The translations under genes were made by a program, and so were the position numbers. Below are positions 35,590 through 46,927 of a stretch of DNA of 64,000 bases, one piece after another (within the stretch, counting starts at the first letter, position 1; every line of letters starts with the position of its first letter). Origin of the DNA: Calvatia gigantea (Eukaryota > Basidiomycota > Agaricomycetes > Agaricales > Lycoperdaceae); contig JACAAK010000012.1 in the NCBI GenBank assembly GCA_025093985.1, positions 620,001-684,000 on the forward strand, read 5' to 3'. The notes beneath the pieces were generated by a model. That model was not told the DNA's origin, made no database searches, and was given only the letters and a program-made list of their open reading frames with translations.

Positions 35590-36596
35590 GGTGGTGGTAG
35601 TGAGTAGTAAGGAAACGAGACAAGCAAGGGTGGGTGACCACAAGGTTTCTCTGTTCGGCCTGGCGGGTTTTGAAATTCAGGGTCACGGTCAATTTTGATC
35701 CTCGTTCGACTCCCGCATCAGACGAGGTCAACAGTTGCACCAGCAACATTAAAGCCTAGTTGCTGCACATGGTGTCCAACCGGTTTCCGCGACGCTGGAA
35801 CTCTAACCTTGTTTCTTGGCCACGCTCCCATGCATGAGATTTGGATGAAAGGCCGTCGTACCCTGACTTACACAAAACTGGAGAATACCCCTAATTCACT
35901 ATCACTCCGAGTTTTGAGGATAGAGAATCTACTGGACTTGGTAGCATACCTCGTGGAGTGTCTTCACAAGAGCGCAAAAGCAGAGAGACCAACTCCATAA
36001 CTGTGACCACTGAACGAGATGTCGTCTCCCCAGAACGGGTTCCCTCAGTTCGGATTCTTGACGGTGGGATAGGGGTGACTTTCGGGCTTTTTTTAAAAAA
36101 GGAGGGACATTGCCTGGTTGAGGATCGGTCCAATACCCATGGGCAATTGGGTTGCTTTCCTGTTGGGACGAGCAGGTCTTTGCTCCCACTGGGCTGGCAG
36201 GGTGGAAATCAATCCCTTGGAAACCCTTGGGTTAGTATGAGTAGTGATAGTTGCTAAGCACTTGAGTCACTTCCTCGGGCGGCAAGGCTGCGGATTAATT
36301 GTGGGCTCCTGGTGAAGTTTATTCAAATTTTTTCGTTGCCTTGAGTCCCAAAGCCCACAAGTTGAGTGTTAGATATACGATTAGGGGTCGGTTGCCGTCC
36401 TGTGTTCGGTTGACGACCTGCTTGAAGACGAGAACCTGATGTCCTTCACTTTTCAATTGAATAGTTTTAGCGACATTGGAGGGTCTTCGTTTGATGAATG
36501 TGAGAGATAGAGCGTGAGAACATATTCCTGTTGCGCCATCCTCAAGAATTGCACCCACCCCAGTACCCTGGCCTTATTCCCCCACCGTCGCCGACG
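35590..36596. other. Intergenic, nothing recognised
   Basis: About 1 kb lying between two divergently transcribed genes, so it should hold both promoters. No RNA gene or repeat was identified. Confidence 0.4.
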
Positions 36597-39279
36597 ATGG
36601 CGACGTCTCCGGCACACCGTCCGACGCGCTCTATGACTACGAACAACCTCCAGACTCCATCACCTGGTGATGCACGACCTCGACGCTTAACTTCGCCATC
36701 ACAGGCCTCGCTCAACATTGTGCGTAGGCGAGATCTGCTCCTTCATTTCATAATCGTTTGCTGAAATCCCCACGACTGGACCTATAGCCTGAAGGCGGAC
36801 ATCAACAACAATTCGTCCGTCCGCCCTCTCCACTCCGCAATGGATTTATACCCGATACTTTTACTGGAATTGACCCCAACGAAGACTCAGGAAGTGACGA
36901 TGACGACGACCGCGACGGAAATGGACGTTGGGTAGAACGTTCACCGTCCCCCTCATCTTCTGTGTCCCAACTTGCAGCCAATTTCGCACAACGTGTAGGC
37001 TCCCTTGTCGAGGGTATCAAATCTCGATCTCACCTTCCAACCGATGAAGAGCTCGAGGCTGAGGCCCAACGCGAACGCGATCGCAGTCGTCGTGAGGCCG
37101 AAGCAATTCTCACCAGGGAAGCCCAACAACGACGTCAAGTCGAGGAACGCGTGTTGGCCATGATGGAGAGTACTAAGTCTCTTCCGCCTCCACCTTCTCG
37201 TGGTGCGACTATGTCCAATCCTCCTTCACCTTCGGCTTCCCAGAAGGAGAGGGATGGTGTTAGTTGGTGGACGGCTGCTAAGAACAGGCTTACACCTACG
37301 AAGGACAAGGAACCACTTACCCCTGCACAACAAGTGATTCAAGATGCTAAAGCTCGTGAAAAGGACTTGAAGAAGAATAGCAAGGGGAAGGAAAAAGAGA
37401 AATCGGGAGAATGGCCAGCAGTTCCGCACAGCAAGCTTGGCGATTCTTCGTATAACAACCTTAATATTCCTCCCGCGTCGCCGCAACGTAAACCAGTGCC
37501 TGGATCGCCTGTCTCCCCAACACCATCTCGTCCAAGCATCTCTAATATGCCACCCAATTTGACTCCTTCCCCCATGCGGTCTGTCGAAAACCTTTCCTCT
37601 TCACCATCACGCGAAGCTCCTCCACTTTATGCCCAATTCAATGGCCAAGGGACACTCGATGTTGCTGGGACCCTTTTGGTAATTGCTAAACGTTTTGAGA
37701 AGCTCGAGAAGTGGACAGTTGGCCACGTCCGTGCTTTGGAGGAACGTATGAACGACGTCGAGCGTTGGCTCGTCGACAAGGAGAAGGAAAGAGAGCAGAG
37801 GGAGAAAGGTGACCAGACGACACCCCCCTCTGCTGCCACCACTCCCGCAATTCAACAGGATCTTAATGAGATCCGCGAAGAAATCGGGGAGTTACAAGGA
37901 AGAGTCGGAGAGCTCGGAAGGGAAATGGCAAAGATAGCAACTGCGCCAGCTAATCTCTCTTCTGGACCTTCTCGTCAATCACCAGTCATTAGCTCTGTAT
38001 CTCCAACGAACTCAATGATCGTCCACCATAGTCCTTCAGCCTCTGCCTCAAGCACACCTGGCCACTCACGTCTCGTCTCTGTTACAGCTCGAGAGTCAAC
38101 CAGTCCGCCTATGGCATCATCCTCCAACAAAACACCTGGCACTCGATTGCCCTATCCTACTGGTGACTATGCACCACCAAACAATTCATTCTCCCCTCCT
38201 AGCTCTCCTCCATCTACGAAAACACGACCTCTTTCCATACCCGGCCTTCCTGCACCAACCAACAATAACAATAACAATAACGCTAGTACTAACGTTAATG
38301 CCTCGTATGGATCGTCCATCACACGTACCATGTCCCCAAGCTCCTCTCTCAGCAGCTTCACCACAAATCCCATCCCTACCCGCGCACTTTCACCTTCCGC
38401 ATCTGCGACAAGTTTCACCAGGTCCGCAGCACCAAGTCCAAGTTCTAACCTTCCTCCACCGAAGAACCAAAAACGTCAATTGAGTGTGAGTCCAACTCCG
38501 AGGAAAAGATATACTGTTGCGTTGGGCGAGCCTATACGATCACAGTCCCCACCTGTGGATGAGGAGGTTATGACGCCTGTGTCGAAGAGGGATGCGGGTG
38601 GCAGCGGGGGCAATGGAACGCCGATTTCATTTCATAAACCCCAAACGTCGATTGGGACGGCTATGTTCTCGTCGAGTTCGTCTGGTGTATTGGGGGAATT
38701 TGATGATGGTAGAAATGGGAGAGGAGGGGAAGGGGACGAAGATGGATTCCAAGATGAGACTATTGGAAAAAGTGCTTCAAGACTGGTTGTTGCGAATGCC
38801 AAGGGTAGCAATGATAACTTCGGACGTGTTCAATTCGAATCCGCCATCAGCGAGAAGTGGGGACTTCAGATTCCCCCACCCATCCTCATCATCCTCATCT
38901 GGGGGTACTTCAGCTTTAACTGCGAATTTGAACTCCCAAGCCCGACCTCCTCGTCGCCCACGTCCTCAATCAACATACGCGTTCGGGACATTCCAATAAC
39001 ACCATCAACACCACGGCACTTCAAGCTTCGATTCAACCTTTGAATCTACGCGTTAGATCTAAATCGACAGAAAGGTTCGGGTCGATGGAGAGTCTGAGTA
39101 GTGTTAGCTCTGTGTCGTCTACGGCGTCGGGTGCGAGTGCTAGTGCTAGTGGGAAGTTTGTGGATCCGTTGGTGTTGAGGAAGCAGGAGAAGGAGAAGGA
39201 GAGGAAGGCGAGGGAGAAGCCGAAGGGGAAGGTTCCTGTTGGGCAGTTGGTGGCTTTCTTTGATAAGGAGAAAGCCTGA
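36597..39279 (+). CDS. Ser/Pro-rich coiled-coil protein, conserved in basidiomycetes; late frameshift
   Basis: Exons 36597-36719, 36788-38804 and 38851-39279 give about 855 codons. The conserved parts are an acidic segment (EDSGSDDDDDRDGNGRWVER), a helix SVSQLAANFAQRVGSLVEGI leading to a long charged coiled coil, the block SWWTAAKNRLTP, and a central coiled coil LDVAGTLLVIAKRFEKLEKW followed by VRALEERMNDVERWLVDKE. Long Ser/Thr/Pro tracts and an Asn run (AACAATAAC repeats near 38270) lie between. The end is basic. After YAFGTF the frame meets a stop, while the natural continuation (NNTINTT, then LRVRSKSTERFGS and an ELVAFF-type end, here QLVAFFDKE) is one base out of phase: an extra C at 38993-38994. 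No usable intron explains this well. Function is unknown; a scaffold is likely. Confidence 0.65.
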
Positions 39280-39541
39280 AATGTGATTTTTCTTTATTGC
39301 GCGCATATATTTTTGATCTTTTTTGTTCGTTCCTTTTTTTTGCTTTTGCTTTTGAGTTGCCGCTGCTGCTTTGAGGTACGGATGGTGTCGGTAGATTGGT
39401 CATATATCCAGTGTATTTACTTATGCTCTAATGGAGGGAGTTTCTTGCGATCAAAACCATCGGTTAGTGTGTATCCTGAGGTATAATAAACGTGTATTCC
39501 GTAAACCCGAAAAAAAGAAATAATGTCCAATGGGTAGATAA

Positions 39542-41191
39542 TTACAGAGATATACTCCGATCATGCTTAACAGTTACAGCGTCAGTATTAGTAGATTTAT
39601 TCGGCATCCTCTCCCAGATAGGATCGACATCCGGTCCGTCGAGGTCTCCAGCACCATCCCATCCCCAGCACCAAACTGCGTACAACAAAATGCACATCAG
39701 AATCATCCGGGATAGAAGACGTGAGAGAACACAAACCGTATTCTGGACCAGGAACAAAAGTCGAGCGGTAGACTCTCTTCCTCCGTGAAAAGACGGTCGT
39801 GGGGTCCGAACCAAGAGCGGTCTTGGGGATCCTGTTCTCGGATCGTCGGGCAGACCACCTAGTCGGGCGTAACCACGGATAGCGGTGAGATTTCTTCTTG
39901 CCGGGTGGATAATATCGAATACGCGCTAAGGGAAAATAGAAGAAATTAGCTCGGGCGACTGGTCGGTTAGAACAAAACGTACACTGTCATACGCGAGTTT
40001 AACCCGCGGGACCATCATAATTCTACCATACCCCGCTTCCCAATAATCATTGCATATAAGACTACACTCACTCGCGCTACACTCTCCCTCCGTAATCCTC
40101 GCCATGCGGAACCGGACACTCGGGTACGAATAAAACGGCGCAGGATCCAAAACAGCAATTCCATTCCAACAACTCTGGACTTGAATGGGTAAATGCCTTT
40201 GAAACCTCTGGGAAGAGTCCTGATTATGAAATATCCTCTCAAAAGGCGCATTTTCCAACGCGGTCCCGTTGATATCCCGAGCAACCCAATTGTCGTAAAA
40301 GACAGGGGAGCCAATCTCGGAATGGTACATGTAATCAGCTGCACAGGTTATTCCGGCGTTGTTTTTCCTGGATTGCCAGATAAGCTCGAGGAGGTCGTCT
40401 ACGCAGGGAAGGACATCGTTCATGAAAACGATAGTATCGAAGTATTCGCCTTCGGAATCTCGAAGGTCGTGTAAGGGCACAAAGGCGGAGTTGCGGACTT
40501 CGGCTAGATATTCGATACGGTGGTTGAATTGCCCTCTGGTACGTTGAGATGTGCGGATCATGACGCGCATGCCGACGCTGCGTGTGAGAGAGTCGAAGAT
40601 TCTGAGGAGAGCTTTTGTTTGGTCGTTGGACCCGTTTTCGTATATGGAGACGAAGACGTTGTGATAGCCGAGGATGGAAGCTACGCGGAAGAGGGTAGCG
40701 AAGAGATCAGGGATAACGTCGAAGGAGTTGTAGAGGTTGATGGCGAAGAAGTATTTGTGTTGGGAGTTGGGAGAGTGTTCGGAGCGGCGGACGGGGGCCG
40801 CTCCATGGTCCTCATCTGAAGGAGTAATGCCGAGGAGAGCGCTGAGCCAGGAGCGGTCTGAGGGTGGTGTATAGCCGATGAGAGGGGTGTACCGGTCCAG
40901 GACTTGTTGAGCGTAAAGTGGTTGGGGGCTGCGAGTGCATTCTTTGGTGTAATGCGGCGAGAGTGTCGTGAGTAGCTCGAGGATGCGCTGTCGCTGAGCT
41001 ACTGTTGGCAGAGGAATTTTCTGTCGCGACTTTTGGTGAGTGCGAGAGGGGACGTGGCCACTACGCCATATGGGCGATGATGACTGAAAAGGAAATTTCG
41101 CGAATGAGGAATTTGACAACTCAGAGCAGACGACAACATACGGTGGGCCAGGGGAGTAGCCTGGCAAAGATGAAGCCGAGTACAACGCCAA
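39542..41191 (-). CDS. CAP59/CMT1-type glycosyltransferase (GT69), 5' end unclear
   Basis: Exons 39985-41191 (or shorter), 39737-39925 and 39542-39675. The GT69 core is complete: KYFFAINLYNSFDVIPDL, VFVSIYENGSNDQTKALL, FNHRIEYLAEVRNSAF, FDTIVFMNDVLPCVDDLLEL, NAGITCAADYMYHSEIGSPV, FYDNWVARDINGTALENAPF, PIQVQSCWNGIAVLDP, ECSASECSLICNDYW and RVKLAYD. The last exon supplies VWCWGWDGAGDLDGPDVDPI. Family members are Golgi type II membrane proteins; Cryptococcus CMT1 is an alpha-1,3-mannosyltransferase and CAP59 is needed for capsule polysaccharide. The long first exon contains no in-frame ATG before the core, and no N-terminal membrane anchor is visible. The expected start region overlaps, in antisense, a partial copy of the neighbouring CAP64-like gene. 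The 5' exon may be missing, distant, or replaced. Confidence 0.85.
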
Positions 41192-41395
41192 TACAGACTG
41201 CAGTGGATGTTGGTATCCGGCGCACAGATGAAGCCTTCATGGAAGAAAGTCAAAGCAAGTCCAGCCTGAAATTCACACGCGATCTGACCCCGTCCACGAC
41301 CTTGCCAGCGACCATACTCGGCCTCAACGACCCACGTCGACCTCACAACTGTCGGCCTGTTCGCCACAATCTTTCTGGTACATTACTGCCGAGTT
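41100..41395 (+). repeat. Diverged partial copy of the 5' end of the CAP64-like gene
   Basis: This stretch aligns, in the same orientation and with many substitutions, to about 43760-44125. Shared words include CGGCGCACAGATGA, GAAATTCACACGCGA and CACAATCTTTCTGGTACA in the same order. It covers the leader, the N-terminus and the signal-anchor region of the CAP64-like gene, then similarity fades. The copy has no long frame of its own. Confidence 0.7.
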
Positions 41396-42639
41396 TCGCT
41401 CTAAAACTGTCCAAAATCAGATTTTGGTCTGGACGGTTAGGCGCCAGGACTTCCGAGTACCTCGCATCCTGGTGTGGCACTGACACATACATTCTACGTA
41501 ACTGAGCTGCTTGTTAATCGGGCGACAATGGTATTACGCCACCCCCTAAGCATCCAGAATCGTTAGACATGGCCAGCTACGAGCGCTTGTTCAGGCTAGC
41601 GGTTGGATTTCAAGCCTCACTCAGTGATCTCCGAGGGCTTCCATACAGGCCGCTGCTAAATGGAGGCTGGAGTTGCCCTTCCACCCCGTGTCCCCCTTGG
41701 GGATACTTGTTTACACAAACCTAATCGCGAACCTCACCCCCTTGAAGGCACTAGACCTGATATGAATAATTGAACCAGTTACACATGGATCGGGAGTCTG
41801 CGACCACGGAGCACCGAGAAACCTCGTTGGGGTTAGTGCGCTCATGATCGACCACTGAGCGTCCTCTACAATGAACTTGAATCCAAATGGGAAAGGGGTT
41901 GCAGTGTATATCCCTTGTCTCCGTTTCTTCTTTCTCGCACTGACGGAAACTGCAGATCGTGCTTTGGGGCGATACACTCCCTGCAACAAACGGACCATTC
42001 ATCTCAATTATATAACACCGTCATGGTCACGGTCCGCGATACATTCTGCAAGGGGGCGGTTGGTTTTTGTTATGAACCTCAGCCCCCGCTGTATCCTTCC
42101 ATCATCGGGAATTTGACCGGCGCAAGTTGGAATGAACAAGAGAGTTGAGCACCGGTTTCGTGATAAATTTGTCGAACACCGCAAATGCTGATATATACAA
42201 TTGCAGCATTGAGATAGTGGCTCAGCGAGTAAAATGCAATTGTCCCAGCTGACGAGTGGAATTTGCGACATTTTTGGCAGTTCCGATGGATCCTGTCCGA
42301 CCCTAACACCAGACATGTTGTTGACGAAATTCTGCATTCTGTCAACTTGAATATGATTATGAAGAGGGAGTTCAAAGCGCAATTTCAGAGGACGTTTTGG
42401 CTTGACAAAAGGTTACAGTTAATAGGGTTCCCTCGGGTAGGCATAGATAGACTCGGCGGATCCTGAATAAGCAAGGCAGTTTCCCAATGCACCAAGGGCC
42501 ACCAATTGCATATAAAGAATTCGGCAGGGAGTAGATCTGAAACAACCGTGTATCCAGCCTCTCCCCGAAAATCCTTTTCGACGTACTTCGCGAAAAGGAC
42601 TGACATGATGCCTATCAACAATGTCTTCAAATCTAGCCT

Positions 42640-43330
42640 TTGGACGGCGACAACGAAGATATAAATGTTATATACGCTCGTGCATTCGGTTATCTTATCA
42701 TCGAAGCACCTACCACCAGTGGTCGAGATTATATCTCACAGGAAATCCCCGAATGTGATGGCGATTTGGAAAAACTTCATCAACTCGCTGAGACCTTTGT
42801 TCTGGATGTACAAGATATCTCTGGGTTAAGCGGTCTGGGCATGTGGCTTTCAGTTGATCACGTTGGATTTTAGTTAAGAATCAATGTTCCACACCCCCAG
42901 AATTTGAAGAATTGACTTTCAAAAAAATGCCCGATTTCTCTTTGCGTCTTCCTCAAAAAAAACCCCGCGACCATATGTCCGCAAGAATATCAGTGAGCCA
43001 GAATGTTACACCCTCCTTCAATGGAAGTTTCCAATTTCCTTGCCCAAGTCACTTATTCGTGACGAGTGTCGGTGTATGGTCAGCGAATCCTACGGCCTCT
43101 ACCATTATATGTTCGCGCTCGACAGTGACACACAGGAACACCTCCGCCTTCTGAAGCAGATGGGTGATGTCAATCATGCTTTAATGCCACATCGTTCTGC
43201 TGATCCTTGACCAAGACCCCAATTCCGGAGGTTGTGGTTGGAAATTTATCCTCAACTACTGCTCACTGTCACTGAATGAACTCGATGGAACAAACCATAG
43301 GTTAACAAATGCCTTGATCCTAGGTAATAT
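42640..43330 (+). pseudogene. Degenerate HNH-domain protein of the basidiomycete expanded family
   Basis: Fragments in changing frames follow the order of this family: a helical N-terminal block, the RDHMSAR word, KSLIRDECRCMVSESYGLY (compare the usual RDGYRCMVTG with its paired Cys), and later LNELDGTNHRL (compare LDGxNIxRLxN). Stops and frame changes separate them, and no intact histidine cluster was found. I read it as a decayed member of the fungal HNH family rather than a working nuclease. Recognition rests on three short motifs. Confidence 0.35.
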
Positions 43331-43967
43331 GGTTGATCCAAAATTTGGTAGTCTTCACACCTCTAACAAATTCTGACACCTCTGATGGTATTGGCTTGAA
43401 GCTGTTCCTGTGAGTACCCCGAATATCATCTTGGGTCTACATCTAAATTGATCACTTTACTTTGTCAAGTAAACCAATAACACCTATAAATATTGTGCCT
43501 GGAACCCAAGTTTTTTATTTACAATGCCAGTAGAGGTTACATTTTCCACCAAGGAGGACTTGTCTCCTCCGAATCCACACTGTCTCGAGGCACATGCAGC
43601 TATTTGTCATGCTGCGAATTTCTCTGGTGCTGCATGACATGAAAATACTTTAGAGTGGCGGGACTTAATGGGAGAAGCTACAAATGCGGAGAGTATCCTT
43701 GGTGATGTCTAACTCATATGGTTGTACGCTACGTCAGTAAATAGGTTCAAATTGTGTTCACCCATACCACAAATGAGACGTTTGGCGACACAAGGAGGAC
43801 AACAACATATAGCGGGCCAGGAGAACAGCCAAACAAGGGCGTACAGCGCCGACGAGAGCTGCAGCGTCGGAATTCGGCGCACAGATGAGGCCTTCATGGA
43901 GAATGCCAAGCAGGTCCAGCCAGAAATTCACACGCGACCTGGCCCACCGTCCACCACGTCCACGACC

Positions 43968-45859
43968 ATGCAGCGACGGCGCAACCCTCGCATCTCCTCT
44001 CCTCCAACACACCACAGCCCAATGGGCCACGATGATGAGAAACGCCCACGTTCAGCCTCGAGGACCCACGTCGCCCTTATCGTCGTTGGGCTCCTCGCTA
44101 CAATCTTTCTGGTACACCGGCTCCTCCCCGGGCACTCTCCAGCGCCTCTGCCCTCCTATGCTAGCGCAGACCTCAAACCAAAAAACTATTTCAACACGAC
44201 AGGCCCTCCCCAAAATCCGTTTCCATTTTGCCCGGCCAACTGGTCCAACAGATACCCTTGCAACAAAATATGGCGCTGGCACACTTGCCCAAACTCGCAC
44301 CCATCTCGGGACTGGCTACCGTATCCAGCGTGTTTTGAAAAGGGCCCTCGCGGGGCGGCCCGTTACTTTCAGTATTGTCGGTGGTTCAAGTTCGTCCTGC
44401 CTCTACTCCCCTCACTTCCCTACCATCTTTACTCAAATTCTCACTTCTTCCGCTTAGTATCGGCATGCCATGGTGCTGGCGATGACCCCCTTTCACCGAA
44501 ATGCTATCCTTCCAAGTTCTTCGACTGGTGGAATACAGTCTTTCCTCACCCTGCGACAGAAATTACCAATGGTGCTATGCGGCGTACCAACTCCGACTAC
44601 TTCGGTTTTTGCGCCGGCCATCACATTCCGGACGTCACAGACCTGGTCATCGTCGAACTTGATGTAGATGACACACCGTACGTATCAAACAATCCCCCTT
44701 CCCCCTCAGACGCTACTCTAGTACACGCAGCTTTCTCACCTGAGACCTTACTTTTCAGGGACGAAACCAAAGTCCAGAATTTTGAATTTTTGGTCCGTTC
44801 GCTCCTCAACCGTCCCGATCAACCCGCCGTTCTCATCCTCGGCCACTTTTCACCGCAAGTATATCAGGCATATAAACTCACCGGCCCCGATCACTGGCAC
44901 GATGTTGTGGCTCAATTCTACGATGTCCCTCATCTCAGTACTCGGCCCCTTTTGTTCAATGATTACATTCAAGACCCGAATAGCATCAAGAAATACTACG
45001 CGGACCCTGTTCTCGCTAACCCTGAAGGTCATACACTCTTGGCCGACGCGCTGATCGCATACTTCCAATCTATGACATGCCAAGTTTGGAACATCGCCAC
45101 TGGGGAGGAACCCGACCCCGCCCATACTGCTGGTGGTGCAGACAAATCTAAAGGAGGTTTACTCGGTGGGATCGGTTTACGAAAGGGTGTTCCGGAACCT
45201 GGAGATGACAATAGCGACAGTGGTGTCGATTCTGACGGCGAACGTACAAAACCTGGAAGATCTTCCGATCCTCAACTCAAGATACCTCCGGGACTTGTGT
45301 CGACACGTCCCACCGGCGCTCAAGCTTTTGAAGAAATTTCACTTTTCTGCGTTTCTGCGAATGACTTGATTAATCCATTACCCCCTTCGCTGTTTTATGG
45401 TTCTGGATGGGCGGCGCACCATCCTCAACCAAGTTCAAAGAAGGATGTTGAAGGTGGTGCGACTGCCGCGCATTATTTCTATAGTACGTTGCCGTTGAGT
45501 AGGATTCGGATTCCTATCATCGTAGGACATGGGGATGTAGGGGTGTACTATTTGAGAGAAGGGAAAGATAGGCTGTCAGATGGTGGGAGTGAAATTGAGT
45601 GTTGGGTGGATGATAATTATCCGGGGAGGACGGTTTTGAGTAATGAGTTTGAAGGAGACAGTGGTGTATATGTTACGTGAGTTTCTATTCCCTTTAACGC
45701 TTGTGTGTCTTGGAATTGTTCTGATGTGTCTGGTGTTGTAGGCTTACAATCATTGACGAGCTCGTCGCACGGGGCTCGCACTTTGTGGAGTGCCAGTTGT
45801 TGGGAGAGGAAGGGAAGGGCGTTCCGATGTTCAAGATCGTCGGCATTTTCGCAAATTAG
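43968..45859 (+). CDS. CAP64-like type II membrane protein with SGNH-hydrolase fold; one apparent frameshift
   Basis: Exons 43968-44389, 44458-44677, 44759-45676, 45742-45859 give about 559 codons plus one extra base. The start MQRRRNPRIS (context GACCATGC) precedes a single signal anchor (HVALIVVGLLATIFLV), so the catalytic part should face the Golgi lumen. SGNH-like features: block I SIVGGSISACHGAGDD, the VIVELDVDD strand, VLILGHFSP, and DPVLANPEGHTLLAD with the catalytic-type His. The C-terminal beta-rich domain ends VECQLLGEEGKGVPMFKIVG. The order matches capsule-associated CAP64-type proteins of basidiomycetes. After FPFCPAN the family sequence GPTDTLATKYGAG continues one base out of frame (extra T at 44241), and no intron fits there. 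Transcription is away from the GT69 gene. Confidence 0.7.
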
Positions 45860-46612
45860 CATCGTATATATTATACCCATACAAGCATACAAGGACTTTT
45901 TTGGGGATTCATCTGCGTTGATATAACATATTGGTACCACAGAGATCATTGGACATGCTGAAGCTCACTCACTGAAGCTTCATCACATTATCACACGATT
46001 TGTGACATACGCACTTCTTTTTGATGCGCCGTCATGTTCTTGTTGCATTCTCGGCTCAGGGACGCATTCACGATCTGCTCTGATTTGCCTCGGTGGTCGT
46101 GTGATGGCCCTCCGCTGCATATCCGTTTACCACCCACCTGTAGCAACTATACGCACACGACAAACGCTCTCCCACCGAGTTTCATTTTCCAGGGCAGATT
46201 AACCTGAGAGATCAGATTTGCTGTGCAATGTGGAACCAGAAAAAACAGCACCCTATCCACCGAGGTCTCTAAGGCTCAAATGTGACTACGGAATCATTCT
46301 GACAAATTTTCATCATATCAACGAGGAAACAACACATATCTCAGTCTAATGAACAAGGTAAAAGCCTAGACAACCATCCCAACAGTAACCACAATCCAAC
46401 AAAAGAGCGAAATTTGGGATCGATTTTTTAACATTTTCACTTTTGACCTTATGATCTACCAGACCCCTTCCTCAGATGAGACCTCCGAGCACCTCGTGTA
46501 TCCTTGTGGCGCCTGACGCACCGAAATTGTTCATGCTTGTTTCAGGCAGGCTGTTGTTCGAATATCACTTGGACTGATCCGCGAGGGTCTACCCGTCCTG
46601 GCCGCCATCACA

Positions 46613-46649
46613 GACACACACACCTCTCTCTCTCTCTCTCTCTCTCTCC
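46613..46649. repeat. (CA)n(CT)n microsatellite
   Basis: A short CA run (46613-46622) passes directly into a CT dinucleotide run (46623-46649). It lies in the intergenic region 45860-46927, in which I saw nothing else. Confidence 0.9.
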
Positions 46650-46927
46650 TTCGGGACACATAATAATACAGCAACAACGGTGACCGTTCCCATCTGCCAG
46701 ATTCAGTAGAATCGTGTTCTCAACATCTCAACTACGATCCTGCCCCAGCAGCCGTTGGAGGACAACATGGCTGTGCAAAGTATTTTGGGCTGGCAGTGAT
46801 AAGACACACAGTCCAATAGCATCCCTGCAATCTATCTTCAACGGCAAAGATCGTTGATGGGGAGGGCCTGCCAGCGTCTCCGCGAGCATGGTTATAAGGG
46901 CCAGAGTTCATCTTCAAGACAACCAGT

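Noticed and set aside
37000..39279. An internal tandem repeat array in the Ser/Pro-rich gene
   Set aside because: The Ser/Thr/Pro and Asn tracts are low-complexity coding sequence; no repeat unit with a regular period was found.
43758..44030. A minus-strand ORF opposite the CAP64-like N-terminus
   Set aside because: It is a shadow of the conserved coding exon and has no matching family; the similar minus frame at 40999-41367 exists only because the region is a duplicate.
46613..46649. The CA/CT run as a CRISPR-like or minisatellite array
   Set aside because: It is a plain dinucleotide microsatellite without spacers.
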